From NCBI GenBank assembly GCA_026874595.1, contig CM049320.1, positions 18,056,988 to 18,120,987 on the forward strand: a stretch of DNA of 64,000 nucleotides, written 5' to 3'. The notes beneath the pieces were generated by a model that saw nothing but the letters and a program-made list of their open reading frames with translations, was not told where the DNA came from and ran no database searches. Source of the stretch: Sipunculus nudus (lineage: Eukaryota; Annelida; Sipuncula; Golfingiida; Sipunculidae). The position numbers were made by a program, and so were the translations under genes. Below, in pieces: positions 43,801 to 54,066 of the stretch. Position 1 is the stretch's first letter; each line of letters begins with the position of its first letter.

Positions 43801-46734
43801 TTGTTTGACATACCCAGATACTAGAAGGGTTTGTCTATGTTTAGTTCATGTACCAACTACCTAGGTAGTAGGAGGGTTTTCTATGTTTAGTTGACATACC
43901 AAGGTAGTAGGAGGGTTGTCTATGTTTAGTTGACATACCAAGGTAGTAGGAGGGTTGTCTATGTTTAGTTGACATACTCAGGTAGTAGAAGAGTTATCTA
44001 TCTTAAGTTGACACACCAAAGTAGAAGGATAGTTGTCTATGTAGGCTTGACATACCAAGATAGTATGAGTTGTCTATATGTTAATGATATACCAAGATAG
44101 TATGAGTTGTTTATATTCTGATGACATTTCAAGGTGGTAGGGGTTATTCTGATGACATGTCAAGGCAGTATGAGTTGTCTATATTTTGATGACAGGCCAA
44201 GTTAGTATGAGTTGGTCTTTATTTTGATGACATGCCAAGGTAGTAGGAGTTATTCTGATGACATTTCAAGGTAGTATTTAGTTGTCTTTATTCTGATGAC
44301 ATACCAGTGTAGTATGAGTTGTTTATTTTCTGATGACATGCCATTGTAGTATTAATTGTCTATATTCTGATGACATTTCAAGGTAGTATTGGTTGTATAT
44401 ATATTCTGATGACATACCAATGTAGATGAGTTGTCTATATTCTGATGACATTTCAAGGTGGTTGGAGTTAATCTGATGACAATTCAAGGTAGTATGTGTT
44501 ATTCTGATGACTTGCCAAGGTAGTATGAGGTGTCTATATTTTGATGACAGGCCAAGTTAGTATGAGTTGGTCTTTATTTTGATGACATGCCACGGTAGTA
44601 TGAGTTGTCTATATTCTGATGACATTTCAAGGTAGTATATAGTTGTCTTTATTCCTATGACATACCAGTGTAGTATTAGTTGTTTATATTCTGATGACAT
44701 GCCATTGTAGTATTAATTGTCTATATTCTGATGACATTTCAAGGTAGTATTGGTTGTCTATATTCTGATGACATTTCAAGGTAGTATATAGTTGTCTTTA
44801 TTCTGATGACATACCAGTGTAGTATTAGTTGTTTATTTTCTGATGACATGCCATTGTAGTATTAATTGTCTATATTCTGATGACATTTCAAGGTAGTATT
44901 GGTTGTATATATATTCTGATGACATACCAATGTAGATGAGTTGTCTATATTCTGATGACATTTCAAGGTGGTTGGAGTTAATCTGATGACAATTCAAGGT
45001 AGTATGTGTTATTCTGATGACTTGCCAAGGTAGTATGAGGTGTCTTTATTGTAATGACATGTCAAGGAAGTATGAGTTGTCCATATTCTGATGACATGCC
45101 AAGGTAATGCTGACGTCTAACCAAATGTGGGAGTTATAGGTGCACATGTTAGTGCTCTCTAGTGAGCTTCTGAGTAGAAAAAGGTTAAAGATAACAGGTA
45201 CCTGCTGTTGGGAGAGTGCAGACAAACTTACCAATAATCTGTTGTTTTGTTTGGATTCCTTGACAATATGCAGATATACACAAAATGGCATCCTACATAT
45301 GCTGGACAGGAACCGGCGCATCAAATCAAAACCACAGCGATTTCAGCATGCAAAGGATAAATTTGATCTGATAATCACCTGTGAAGAACGTGTGTATGAC
45401 CAAGTCATTGATGGTAAGTTCTAGTTTTATAATCAGAATGTCAATGTCATCATTTCCTTTTATTGTTAGAAAACTAAAACCATGATTTTGTCATTTAAGC
45501 CAGACACTGATGCTGAAAGTGAGTTAAACTGTGATAACCTGATCTTGATAGCCCTAATAGGTTCTTAATAATTACTGCCTGTACATCTGTACCAACACTG
45601 ATAATGCTTGAAGGATGGCAATACATTAGTTCCTTTTGACCATCATAAATTTATAATTTATTTGAGCTTGAACCAGGATATGCATATGGTAAATATCAGC
45701 ATTTCAATCCAGCCAACTCATACTGATACATGTATATTCTCTGCAAAACATTTGAAAATATAAATATACTTTTTTTTTTTGGGGGGGGGGAGGATTTACA
45801 TTTTTGGTTTAAATCAAAGATAGATTGGTTTTACCAATATGTGTGGTTTAACCACAGGGGTTTTAAAATTATCAAAGTTTGTTCAGAGGGTTTACACATT
45901 GTTTGCTTGGACATCTATGATAATATAATTCCAGTGCTCTCTACGTACCTGGGTACCCACGACCAAATCTGATAAATGAATAATACTGTGCATTTAATTT
46001 CAAGTTAATTTACTATAAATTACTTTAAGAAACTAAGATGAACTAACAAGTGCTACATAGAGTTAAGTATTTGGTATCATTTTGGATCATTTGACATGAC
46101 TTTAATATAAGCAAAATTTCAGTGTACAAGGAAGAAAACATTGTTTATGTTTTGTGATCTATTAATATTGTTAACTGTACTGTTTCCTCAAAATAGAATG
46201 GTCAGGGCCTCTTTGAAATAAAAACAAGATATATTCTTGATATAGGATTCTTCCTTTTCAAATTAGCCAAATAAATAACCAGGTGTGTAACATTAACTAC
46301 ACCCATTGCATTTGTTACATATTGATATTGTATTAAAGTAAAAAAAAATGTATTTATGAACCAAAGTGCTAACTTGAATACCATATTTTTATTTTTAAAA
46401 ATGTTGCAGATCTCGAAAACCGTGAGAAATCAGATGTCTCCCCTGCTCATGTTATCAATATTGATATTCAGGACAACCATGAAGAGGCCACCATTGGAGC
46501 ATTTATGATCTGTGATTTGGTGATGATGGTAAGAAGATGTATTATAATAATATCACATATCAAACTATGTATGTTGAATCCTGTACTGGGAGATTCCATA
46601 AAGTTAGTCAAATTATCACTTGCATCATGCCCACCAGTCTGCTTATGTGTTACCATGCAAAGCTACAGTTACAAACAATTCATTCCAAGAGTTGAGAATT
46701 TTACTAACCTGAATATTACTGATGTGAGATAGAA

Positions 46735-46804
<70 letters not shown>

Positions 46805-47463
46805 AAATAGAGCAACATAAATACATTATAATTTAGCCTCAACAGACTTTGTAATGCTTGAGATAAAAGACCTAATAATATTTAGCAGAGAGGAGATCCT
46901 TTTGCAGAATAATTATCTCATCATCCAGCAGATTTCACTGCCCTGTGATTAGTGACACATGGTTATAATTTGTCTTTATGAGACATTATGGTAAAATTAC
47001 AGTGCCGCGATGGCTGACTGATTTGGTCACTGGCTGTCTGGTTTACAAATAAGAATGTTATATTCTGTGTAAGGGGGAGCATCTTTGACATAATTGCTCA
47101 TGACATGGACAGTGGTAGGGCTGCTTAGTTCAAATAATCTCAGTTTAACAGGTCAGATATAGGTAGTGCTGTTTTCAGTCTCTTGCTGTCTCAAACCAGA
47201 TACCTGATTGATATGTGGCAGCCCTCTGTCAGGGAAATTCATAACCACTTCTAAATCCATATATTAATCACAGGATGTCAATAAGCAAAGGTGTGCTAGG
47301 GTCAATCTTTAAAGATAACTGTTAAGCTACGATTCCTTTTACAAGGTTGCGGCAGCGGTATAGGGTCGCGGTATGCTGTTGCGGCAAGGCCAATTCCTTT
47401 TATGTGATTGTGGATGCAGATAAAAACGTTATTTGTATATTTGATATAATATTTATGTGTGAG

Positions 47464-47494
<31 letters not shown>

Positions 47495-48111
47495 TATATA
47501 TATATCCCTGCATTGAGAAAGTGGTAGTAAAAGATAAGAAACCGGCCATTTGAATCGAAACAGATACATGCATTGGGCAGACCACTCACCAGTGAATGAT
47601 AGACAAAATGTTTCCTATATTCACAATAATTTAAATTGATACTTTCAGGCGGCTTTTCAGGGTTTTTCCTTGTGGCATATACTGATAAACACATTATAAT
47701 CCTGGGAAATCCCCTATGTGACATATACAATTCAGTGGGATTCCTCATCAGACCCCATCCATTTAAATTTTTTTGTCTGATCAGTCGCTACATGATTCTA
47801 CAAAAATTTTGTCAGATGACAGGTCAGTCCTTCATAATATCATATAACCCTATCCACACCCACAACCGTACAGCAGCCACAACCGCATAAAAGGAATCGT
47901 AGCTTTAGGATGTTCCTTGCATAAAAGATGGAACATTAATTATAATGAACCAAATATATTCATGAATTTTTCAAGACACGTGTGATAAAGAGTATATTTT
48001 TTATTTCAGTTATCAGAATCAGAAGACCTTGACAATGAAATTGATGAGCTCCTACAGGAATTTGAAGCACGTTGCCAGAGACCAATCCTGCACAGTGTAG
48101 TATTCTATTAG
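28778..48111 (+). CDS. SSU72: RNA polymerase II CTD phosphatase SSU72 (5 exons, complete)
   Basis: Nuclear protein phosphatase that removes phosphate from Ser5 (and Ser7) of the polymerase II C-terminal repeat and works with the cleavage and polyadenylation factor in termination and 3'-end processing. Five exons join in phase to 193 residues, against 194 in the human protein. The N-terminal P-loop is VVCSSNQNRSM, with the CX5R nucleophile at Cys11 and Arg17. The general-acid Asp is in NIDIQDNHEEA (Asp142 here). The C-terminus is ...SVVFY. Other family blocks are SFGSGTHVKLPGPSPSQPN, NGILHMLDRN, CEERVYDQV and ENEIDELLQEFE-like DNEIDELLQEFE. The ATG has A at -3 and G at +4. The locus is long (19.3 kb) because of the 14.5-kb intron 2-3 interval filled with repeats. 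Confidence 0.98.
28888..29362. mobile_element. ~475-bp fold-back element in SSU72 intron 1
   Basis: Left end TAGACCGAGTTGTGGCTCT and right end the reverse of TAGACCAAGTTGTGGTTCT. The inverted similarity continues inwards for well over 100 bases (ACACAGAGCC(G/A)CAGG, GGAAC(A/G)CATGCAG, GTGTGC(G/A)GTGCAC(A/G)TGTAACATC). No coding capacity. It begins 33 bases after exon 1. Confidence 0.8.
29363..29398. repeat. Perfect 12-bp stem-loop
   Basis: GCAATGTTCAGA and its exact reverse complement flank a 12-base loop, directly next to the fold-back element on its left. It may belong to the same insertion. Confidence 0.8.
29605..29838. mobile_element. ~234-bp fold-back element
   Basis: ATTGCCAGAAAAAC...CCAGCCC at the left recurs inverted at the right, and the similarity continues through AGGAGTGC(T/C)CAGA and CAATGTTGTT(C/A)CATTT. 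The arms are more diverged than those of the element at 27,145, so this is an older insertion. It is relatively GC-rich. Confidence 0.65.
30639..30782 (+). CDS. SSU72: SSU72 coding exon 2
   Basis: Residues 27-73, containing SFGSGTHVKLPGP and NIYDFNTTYDEMYRDL. The donor must be CT|GTATCC to keep the frame into the YTQNG of exon 3. Confidence 0.97.
31197..31390. repeat. Minisatellite, 17-bp unit
   Basis: About eleven diverged copies of GATGTCGAGGTAGTAGA. Starts at 31203, 31220 and 31237 show the exact 17-base spacing. Confidence 0.85.
34874..37309 (+). mobile_element. 2.43-kb element, copy A
   Basis: Left end TTTTTTAGCTCAGCTGACTT, then TCTGTCCGTCCGG, then four units about 130-145 bp apart, each with AGGTCA-type repeats and a TCACCTACC(A/T) word. 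The right end is CAGCTGAGCATCATGACCCA, completing GACCCATGGGTCACTCGTTA. The left GCTCAGCTG and right CAGCTGAGC are inverted. No transposase was recognised. It matches copy B along its whole length with scattered substitutions and small indels. Confidence 0.85.
37622..38090 (+). repeat. Dispersed ~465-bp repeat, copy 1
   Basis: Collinear with 61,322-61,780: CAATCACCTATCTGACCTTT, CACACAGGCTGCTTGTTTTG, AACGTGTTTATAATA, GTTGTTGAT, GAAGCCAGAAAT, GTGAATGGGCA. It has no inverted ends and no coding sequence. It is in the spacer between the twin elements. Confidence 0.75.
38420..40850 (+). mobile_element. 2.43-kb element, copy B
   Basis: Same orientation and structure as copy A, separated from it by 1.1 kb of unrelated DNA. 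Right end CAGCTGAGCGTCATGACCCA, completing GACCCATGGGTCACTTGTTA. The similarity begins and stops at the same points in both copies, which favours two insertions of one family (or a duplication limited to the element). Confidence 0.85.
41801..42470. repeat. ~118-bp tandem duplication interrupted by a MITE
   Basis: GGGAGTTGTGGCTGTTAACT at 41801 recurs at 42354, and AGCCAGTGTGATAAAAGATC recurs about 118 bases apart after it. The first copy is split by the 435-bp MITE at 41842; the second is uninterrupted. Confidence 0.8.
41842..42276. mobile_element. 440-bp MITE, copy 2, nested in a tandem repeat
   Basis: Same family as the copy at 11,249: left TACTGTGGTTGGCTTCATA, right ends GGCAACCACAGTA, inner TTCGCGAATATCGCGAA. 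Empty sites read CCTTATGTACCTAGCC in the sibling repeat and CCTTA-element-TATACCCAGCC here, consistent with insertion at TA. Confidence 0.88.
42652..42830. repeat. Minisatellite, 17-bp unit, second array
   Basis: About nine copies of GATGTGGAGGTAGTAGA and variants, the same unit as at 31.2 kb. Confidence 0.85.
43115..43990. repeat. Minisatellite, 39-bp unit
   Basis: More than twenty copies of a 39-base unit made of TCTATGTTTAGTTGACATA and CCAAGGTAGTAGGAGGGTTG, with an alternating form in which the second half ends AAGGTACTATAAGGGTC. Since 39 is a multiple of three, the minus strand stays open for 178 codons at 43086-43622 as a 13-residue repeat (CQLNIDDPYSTLI type). That is a consequence of the array, not evidence of a gene. 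Confidence 0.9.
43990..45112. repeat. Minisatellite, ~38-bp unit with 510-bp higher-order repeat
   Basis: Diverged units built on TTCTGATGACAT, (TTT/ACC/GCC)AAGGTAGTAT and GAGTTGTCTATA. The block 44281-44536 is repeated almost unchanged at 44791-45046, a shift of exactly 510 bases, so part of the array was copied as a block. It ends 160 bases before SSU72 exon 3. Confidence 0.88.
45274..45413 (+). CDS. SSU72: SSU72 coding exon 3
   Basis: Residues 75-120, starting YTQNGILHMLDRNRRIK and containing FDLIITCEERVYDQV. It lies 160 bases after the end of the minisatellite cluster. The donor is GTAAGT. Confidence 0.98.
45770..45790. repeat. T11-G10 homopolymer junction
   Basis: A run of T is followed directly by a run of G in SSU72 intron 3. 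Confidence 0.85.
46410..46528 (+). CDS. SSU72: SSU72 coding exon 4
   Basis: Residues 122-160, including VINIDIQDNHEEATIGAF with the catalytic Asp. Ends ATGATG|GTAAGA in phase 0. Confidence 0.98.
46737..46802. repeat. (AT)33 microsatellite
   Basis: Sixty-six bases of uninterrupted AT in SSU72 intron 4, 209 bases after exon 4. A second, interrupted TA/AT tract lies at 47465-47506. Confidence 0.97.
46997..47060 (+). mobile_element. Possible SINE head
   Basis: GCGATGGCTGACTGATTTGG then CTGGTTTACAAAT resembles the A-box part of molluscan tRNA-derived SINEs. No B box is clear. Weak call. Confidence 0.25.
47325..47904. mobile_element. 580-bp element with TTA target duplication
   Basis: Inverted ends AGCTACGATTCCTTTTA / TAAAAGGAATCGTAGCT are flanked on both sides by TTA. 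Subterminal G-rich words (GGTTGCGGCAGCGG at the left, CCACAACCG at the right) are also inverted. TTA duplications are typical of PIF/Harbinger-type transposition. The interior has a TA tract and no recognised transposase; the 148-codon open frame at 47302-47748 on the minus strand crosses its left end and is not treated as a gene. It lies in SSU72 intron 4. Confidence 0.82.
48010..48111 (+). CDS. SSU72: SSU72 coding exon 5 with stop
   Basis: Residues 161-193, containing DLDNEIDELLQEFEARCQR and ending VVFY, then TAG. The acceptor is TTATTTCAG. Confidence 0.98.
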   Translation, partial: LSESEDLDNEIDELLQEFEARCQRPILHSVVFY

Positions 48112-48138
48112 TGTCATCACTGTCACATCATAGGACTG

Positions 48139-48194
48139 GACCCTGTTGTGACTCTGTTTACAACAGATGTTGTAAACAGAGCCACAACTGGGTC
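48139..48194 (+). repeat. 26-bp hairpin just after the SSU72 stop
   Basis: GACCCTGTTGTGACTCTGTT and its arm partner GTTGTAAACAGAGCCACAAC pair at 24 of 26 positions around a 4-base loop. The arm is related to the ends of the fold-back element at 28,888 (AGTTGTGGCTCT). TAGGACT occurs on both sides. It lies in the SSU72 3' UTR, 28 bases after the stop codon. Confidence 0.8.
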
Positions 48195-48235
48195 TAATCG
48201 TAGGACTAACCATCATCATTGCATGATTGTTATAA

Positions 48236-48241
48236 AATAAA
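48236..48241 (+). terminator. Possible SSU72 polyadenylation signal
   Basis: First AATAAA after the SSU72 stop codon, 125 bases downstream. Later signals are also possible. Confidence 0.4.
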
Positions 48242-49998
48242 AATATATGGACACATACATAAATGATATAATAATGCTTTGGAGTAGACTACCTTTCATA
48301 AGTAATTTGATAAGCTTTCGGGGCCAAGTGAATTACAGAGAAAGAAGCCCTGAATATCTAAAAGCTGTTGTTTATTTTAAAGGTGCCATTAATCCTGTTT
48401 CTGCTGTTTATTAGTGTTTTCATCGACAGAAGAGTGTCCAATTAACTTAAGCCATAATACCTACAAATTGATATATGGCATGAGTACAGTCCTGAAAGGC
48501 ACAGAGAAAGAATTTCTGTAAATTGTACATTTTCTGGTACTCACAACAAACACATCATTTGAGATTACATGTTTGTATATGGGGTATGTTAAGAAAAGAA
48601 TGATGTTATGTTAATCAGAATGTAAGGTTACATTAATATAACTATCTCCCAGTGTGGGGGAGTTCTCTTTGTTCTCAGCTGAGCAAAGGCAGTGTGCTCA
48701 GTAAATTGAGTTTGAATTAATGTATCATGAGATGTGTTGCCATGGGAAGAAGATATTAAAAACGTGCATGTGAACCTTTTTTCATCTGGAGTTAGGTGTA
48801 GGAATTCTGTTTAAAGGGATGTATTATTATTATTTTTTGTTAACTATAAATTGATTTACAGATGGAAAGTAATGTAAACAACAGCAATATTATTTGCCCT
48901 TGAATGCTGCTTTTGTCAAATCTTGAAAACATCTGTAGCGTGTATTGACATACTTTGTGATAGGATTGGCACAAAACTGGCATATATGCATTAATTGATA
49001 GATGTCTTTCAGGATTATGTAGAAACAGAAAATGACTATATTAATATGTTAGAGTGGGATGGAGTCAAAGCAGTAAGGCGAAGTTTTGTAGACTAAAGAT
49101 GCTAAAGCTTTGTAGAATGAAGGTGCTAAGTTCAGTCCTCGTCTCACTGGCAGTGAAAGTTTAGCTTAAAGCACAGAATATTCTGAAAGCATACATTCTA
49201 ATTGCAGATATACATGTGTAGCTGAAGGGTTTTTTTTTCTCATAGAACATTTATGAACAAAATGAAAATATCTTTTTTTTTGTTTTATTTTTCAAATTAA
49301 TATAAACAGGGTGAATATCAATGCATTACAGCGAAAATTGTATGACATAAATTTTCGTGCATCTCCCCTCATCATCTCCCCGTTTTATGATACTTCCAGC
49401 CGTAAATAAAACGAACATCTTGTGTCCAAGATTTGTACAGAGCAGTCCTGCATTGTTTAAAAAGAATGTACCATTTATAGATCTGATTCATTCTTTATCG
49501 TGCCATATGAATTGTCAGGTTTCAGTGCTTGTCGACTATTGTTATACTTCATTCATGTGTAAAAAGGAATTAATTCATGCTGATACTAAAGTATTTTTTA
49601 CAACAGCTGATGGATTATACAGGGTTAATGTTATATTTAATGCAACACATTTTGACGTGATGGATTGATGGTCAGAATGTAACAAAACTGACAATGGACA
49701 CGTGTCTGAATCGTGTTGAATGGCTATACTTGTAATGATTATAGAAAAAAATGTTGAAGGATCCCTGGTGGACTTTGTACATTTAAAATTTAATCTTTGT
49801 ATACTTCCTTTAGAACGAAAAAACAGAATCCAGACAACTATCCTTCTGTCAGATAAATTTGTAAAATACAGTTCACATGCTGGTGATTAATGGGTGGTTA
49901 ATGGGTTTGTAGGTAAGGTGCAATATTAAGATCCGCTGTGGAACAAGAGCAGGAAAATTGCTTTGGTTTCGTTGTACCGTTTTTTCTTGATCAGACGC

Positions 49999-50130
49999 CC
50001 GGGCGTTTATTTTTTACAGACCCTGCTTTGGCCCGGCTTCTCAACAAGGCCGGCTTCTATTTGAGGCCGGCGTTAATTAAAAATTACATAATCATATAGA
50101 AGCCGGCGTTTATTAAAAAGTACATAATCA
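49999..50130. repeat. GGCCGGC(G/T)TT-type repeat
   Basis: GCCGGCTTCTATTTGAGGC and GCCGGCGTTTATTAAAAA-type words recur four times, making a local GC island in AT-rich DNA. Confidence 0.6.
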
Positions 50131-51461
50131 GGCTACCTCTGCCTCATAATCAGAGGTAAATCTGCCACAAAAAGGGATAGGACTATTTGGATTCTGACGA
50201 GGTAACTCTTGGAAGGTCAGTATTTCCTTCCCAAGTGCATATATGTTAATAATACCAGATGTATTCAGTCATAGTTCAGACTGATCAGCTAAGCATTTAA
50301 AAATGGTGGTGTTCTTGGTTTGGTGTCACATGCATTTTTTAGTTGATGACTGGTTATTTGATCAATTAGCCGTCTTCCCTATATAAATAATAATATGAAA
50401 TCCGTTTATTTGGTACATTTAAGAGTAGTAATGACATATCTGTGTATTACTTACATAAGATTGAGGTGAAAAAAGCTCATCCAGGCTTGCCTAAAATGAA
50501 GAACCAAATAGAATGCGCGTCTTGAAAGTATGTATATATTAGTGACAAATCGAGCGTACATGATTGAAGAACTTGATTTGCGATATTGGGTACGCAATAC
50601 CACAGGAATGATATTTCCAGCTGGAAATGACACATAGCCAAAAAGAATTTGTATCTATGAAAGGAGAATGTCACTTTCGAATAGAAAATTCCGTTAATCG
50701 CAGTTCATTCTCCCCATCATTTATTTACTGCCAAAATCGTGTTTTTATTCGGATTTCTGTTTCTTCTGTTATGACAACCCAGTTTTTCAATTTGTTAGAA
50801 TGGAGTAAAAAACAAGTTAAGATTTTGATTTTAATGTTTAACCAGTTAGATAAAAAGGACATCGTGGCAATTAATGATATAAACTAAAAACACGTTGAGT
50901 ACCCTGTTACACATACACTGCACAATGCATGGATATTTGTAATATTGTTTACAACGGTTGTCTGTATGTGCTATGGATCAGTTGGATTTGCAGATTAAAG
51001 GAGATGTAAGTTTTCGTTGAGTAAGTTGCAACGCAATGATAAATTCATTTCCATAGCAAATGTACTTACTTGGCAATATAACCTATGAAATATCTTTGCT
51101 TGGTATATTTTAATTTCTACTTTTGTGAGTATGTGAAGGTCGGACAATTATCCTTTTTTGTCATTAATTAGCTGATGGACCAGAACGTGTGTAATGATCA
51201 TGCACTGCGTCAGACATGTTCGTCTTCCTCGTCAAAGTGTCAATTGGTTCACCAAAACAGTATTTCCACTTACTGTAAAGTTGTTGCCATGTTAGCATTT
51301 TTTAACAGAAAACTTAAACGTAACTCGTTGACACAGTAGTCAACTATTTGCAAAATTTCCTCATTTTACGTTTCCTTAATGCCGATTTAAGTTTGTAAAC
51401 TATTCCCATTGAACCCCTTATGTTTGAGTGCAAAGTCCCCTGTTTTTGAACTCCGCCGACC

Positions 51462-51600
51462 AGTGATGAGGGATTCGAGTCCGGACTTGGGACTCGAGTT
51501 CTCTTTTTAGAGACTCAGACTTGGACTCGAGGGTCCTTGACTCGGACGTGTACTCGGACTTGAAGGTAAATACTCGAGAATTCAAGCCGAGTCGATCGGA
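51462..51600. repeat. Degenerate GGACTTGGACTCGAG repeat
   Basis: GACTCGAG, GACTTGG and GACTCGGAC words recur in irregular order, a low-complexity repeat of about 6-base periodicity. Confidence 0.6.
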
Positions 51601-52150
51601 TTAAGCCTTTACAAATTGGGTCATGACCTCTACTGGCCGAGTGACCTTGAACTTAAATAGGTCCATTTTGGATGAAAACCACACAAAATAATAAATGTTT
51701 AGAGAGGTTGCAACGATCAGGTTGAACGAAGATCTTAGACAGCTGTCTTGTATGGGTGCTGGTTGCGCGACCTTTAATAATTATGCGTTTATAGTTTTCG
51801 CGCCCATCATTGACACTTGGCAGTAGTGTAAGCATTATAAGTCAACTAATGGCCAGCTTTCTTTCATATAATGCTCATGCATAGATGAGGGTTAATATAG
51901 GATGAAGTCCTAAGAAAACTTTGGAGAGGAACTTGACTTTGAGAATGATCCCCACCTTGAATATTTCCATTTTAATAAAATGCGAAAAAAAATCTTTCTG
52001 AAGTATATGAAAATTTTTCTGATAATCTCAATGCCAAATGGTAGATGAGAAGTTGTCGAAAGAGTTCGAAAACCAGTGACCGTGACCTTTAAGGTCACAA
52101 TTGCCGATATAAAGGATTCTTGTGAACCCTGTAACTCTTGAAGTACTGCA

Positions 52151-52830
52151 TTTTTCCCTCAGCTGACAAAAAGTCATCTGACCTTTATTCGTGGTCCATT
52201 GTCAGTCCTGCTTGCCGTCCGTCCGTTAGACTGGCACGTTTTGAAACCGTTAGACCTTCGAACCAAAATTCGGCATATTTGTAAGATGTCCCAAAATCCC
52301 CTAACAAGCCGAAAACTGGGTCACTGCGACTTCGTTCCTTTGAGAAATTAAGGAAGCACCTCAAATTTCCATTAAAAACCTATTATCACACTTCAGGACT
52401 GCTTAATAATAAAACCATTTATCTGTTTGCTGAAGTATTCTATTATATATTTTCTATATACATGCCAGAAAATTAAGTCTTTTAAGTGTAATTTCTTTAA
52501 GTTATGGGCCCGAACATAATGGACTGTAAAAAATCAGGAAAAATATCTACTCACTTAACGTGAACATTTTTGAACTGGACACTTTTTTCCAAGTTTATAA
52601 CTTTTTTTAGATCTGAATTATGCAATTTTTTAAAAAGTTTTTAGCATTAAAATAAAACCAGTACCTTAAATATTGCCAAACTTTGACCATGGCACGTTTT
52701 TCTTGTGAGTACTGTTGGTTTAATTTTCACAGCATGTAAACGTAAGTATTTATTTGTTAAATACTGAAATTTGAAAATAAAAGCTTGAACATTAGGCAAG
52801 TAATTGAATTTTAATTGAAGCTCTTTTGTA
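52151..52830 (+). mobile_element. AGCTCAGCTGAC-ended element, ~0.7-kb form, copy 2
   Basis: Starts CCCTCAGCTGACAAAAAGTC, continues GCCGTCCGTCCGTTAG, AAATTCGGCATATT, GGGTCACTGCGACTTCGTTC and GTTTAATTTTCACAGCATGT. It is collinear with the reverse strand of 8,265-8,995. Confidence 0.7.
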
Positions 52831-52965
52831 GTCACTTGCTTTGTCCAGATGCGGGCAGCCCACTCCTGGTCACTGGAAGTCACCTATGATAGGGTTTCTG
52901 AGTTGTTACACTCACTCTGCACTTAGGAGATCCCCTGCTGTGACAGGTGTATAGTTATTCTCATA

Positions 52966-52983
52966 CCCCCCCCCCCCCCCCCC
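52966..52983. repeat. C18 homopolymer
   Basis: Uninterrupted run of C, length subject to sequencing error. Confidence 0.85.
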
Positions 52984-53536
52984 TCTTTGCTGCCAATGAT
53001 TCCTTTGCACCTGTGCACTGGGACATAAGTTTTTATGGCAAATGTGTAAAATTTATTTAATTTAAAAATAATTGGATTTAAAAAAATAGATCTAATTGAA
53101 ACATTTTCTTTCCTCATGGAACATGAAGAATGGAACATGAAGTGATCAGCTCTGTCTGTACATCGTCTCTCCGTTATCCCAAGATGTATATTAATTATGA
53201 AGTTTTTCCTATTAGCACTGTTGAAATAACTCTCATATGCTGTATGTGTATGGATCTAAGCTATTAAACTCTGAAATTTGAAATATACTTATATATTCAG
53301 TTGTGTGTCATTGCAGATATTAAACATTTAAAAAAATGATATAAACAATTAAGAAATAATTGAAACTTCGTACATTATCAGCTTTGTATGTCTACCAGTC
53401 TGTCTCTCCATTTTTAAATATAGAGTAATAGTGAAAGAACTTTTTTATCCTGTAAGCATTGCTGAATTAAGTAAAATCCTATGTATATACACTTAAGTAA
53501 TACAGAGATGTTGTAACTCCTATCATTCAACCCCCT

Positions 53537-53564
53537 CCCCCCCCCCCCCCCACACACACACACA
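53537..53564. repeat. C15 followed by (CA)n
   Basis: A C run passes directly into seven CA repeats, followed by a short CCA repeat. Confidence 0.85.
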
Positions 53565-53944
53565 TACACCACCACCACCACTAAGTCCTTGCATCTGGGA
53601 CTGGGAATATTGATTATATTTCAACTGTATACATTTTATAAAATAAAAAATACATATATTTAATAATATATGTTATAAAAAATAGATCATTTGAACAAAT
53701 GTGTAAATTACTTAACTGTCAACAATTTATCAAAAAGCCAACTAATGATCATGGAAATAATATACATCTTATGTCCACAAACTGCACACTTGCTTTCATT
53801 TTAACATTATGAAATGCATAGTTTGGTCACAAATTATTATTTGCAACAATTATTTACTCATCAGTAAAAATCAATCATGTCAACCAGCCATGACCTTTAT
53901 TACCTTTTCCTCTGAGACTTTACCTCCATTTGATATTATTTTAG

Positions 53945-54066
53945 ATTTTTACCTTCAAGGTCAACTTCAGCTGAACACGGCCCGCAAGTACGTACGAAGG
54001 ATGTTGGACATGTCCAACAAATTCTACGAAATTTCAGCGAACAAAGAGGCCGCCATTGTTACTTGA
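53945..54066 (+). other. Orphan 3'-terminal exon candidate
   Basis: After a pyrimidine-rich stretch ending TATTATTTTAG, two bases and 39 codons run to TGA: FYLQGQLQLNTARKYVRRML, then DMSNKFYEISANKEAAIVT. The composition is protein-like and different from the surrounding AT-rich DNA. I do not recognise the family and see no upstream exon. The end of an unknown gene, an alternative last exon or a captured fragment are all possible. Confidence 0.4.

Larger units (their letters stand above)
30783..45273 (+). other. SSU72 intron 2 (14.5 kb, repeat-filled)
   Basis: Contains the twin 2.43-kb elements, a 440-bp MITE, the dispersed repeat at 37.6 kb and the minisatellite cluster, each listed separately. 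Stretches at 31.4-34.8 kb and 40.9-41.8 kb show no recognised gene; the first includes a C11 run at 33346-33356. Short open frames in it have no recognisable similarity. Confidence 0.8.
48242..53944. other. Intergenic region downstream of SSU72
   Basis: AT-rich DNA with no recognised gene. The 103-codon open frame at 49357-49668 has no recognisable motif. Notable tracts are the GGCCGGC repeat at 50.0 kb, the GACTCG repeat at 51.46 kb, an element at 52.15 kb and C runs at 52966-52983 and 53537-53551. Confidence 0.6.

Noticed and set aside
42652-45112. CRISPR-like regular repeats
   Set aside because: Units are directly adjacent with no unique spacers, the host is eukaryotic and no cas genes are present. 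It is a minisatellite.
47302-47748. 148-codon open frame on the minus strand
   Set aside because: It crosses the end of the TTA-flanked element and a TA tract (giving an alternating Ile-Tyr stretch), and no known domain was recognised.
49357-49668. 103-codon open frame downstream of SSU72
   Set aside because: No similarity recognised and SSU72 is complete without it.
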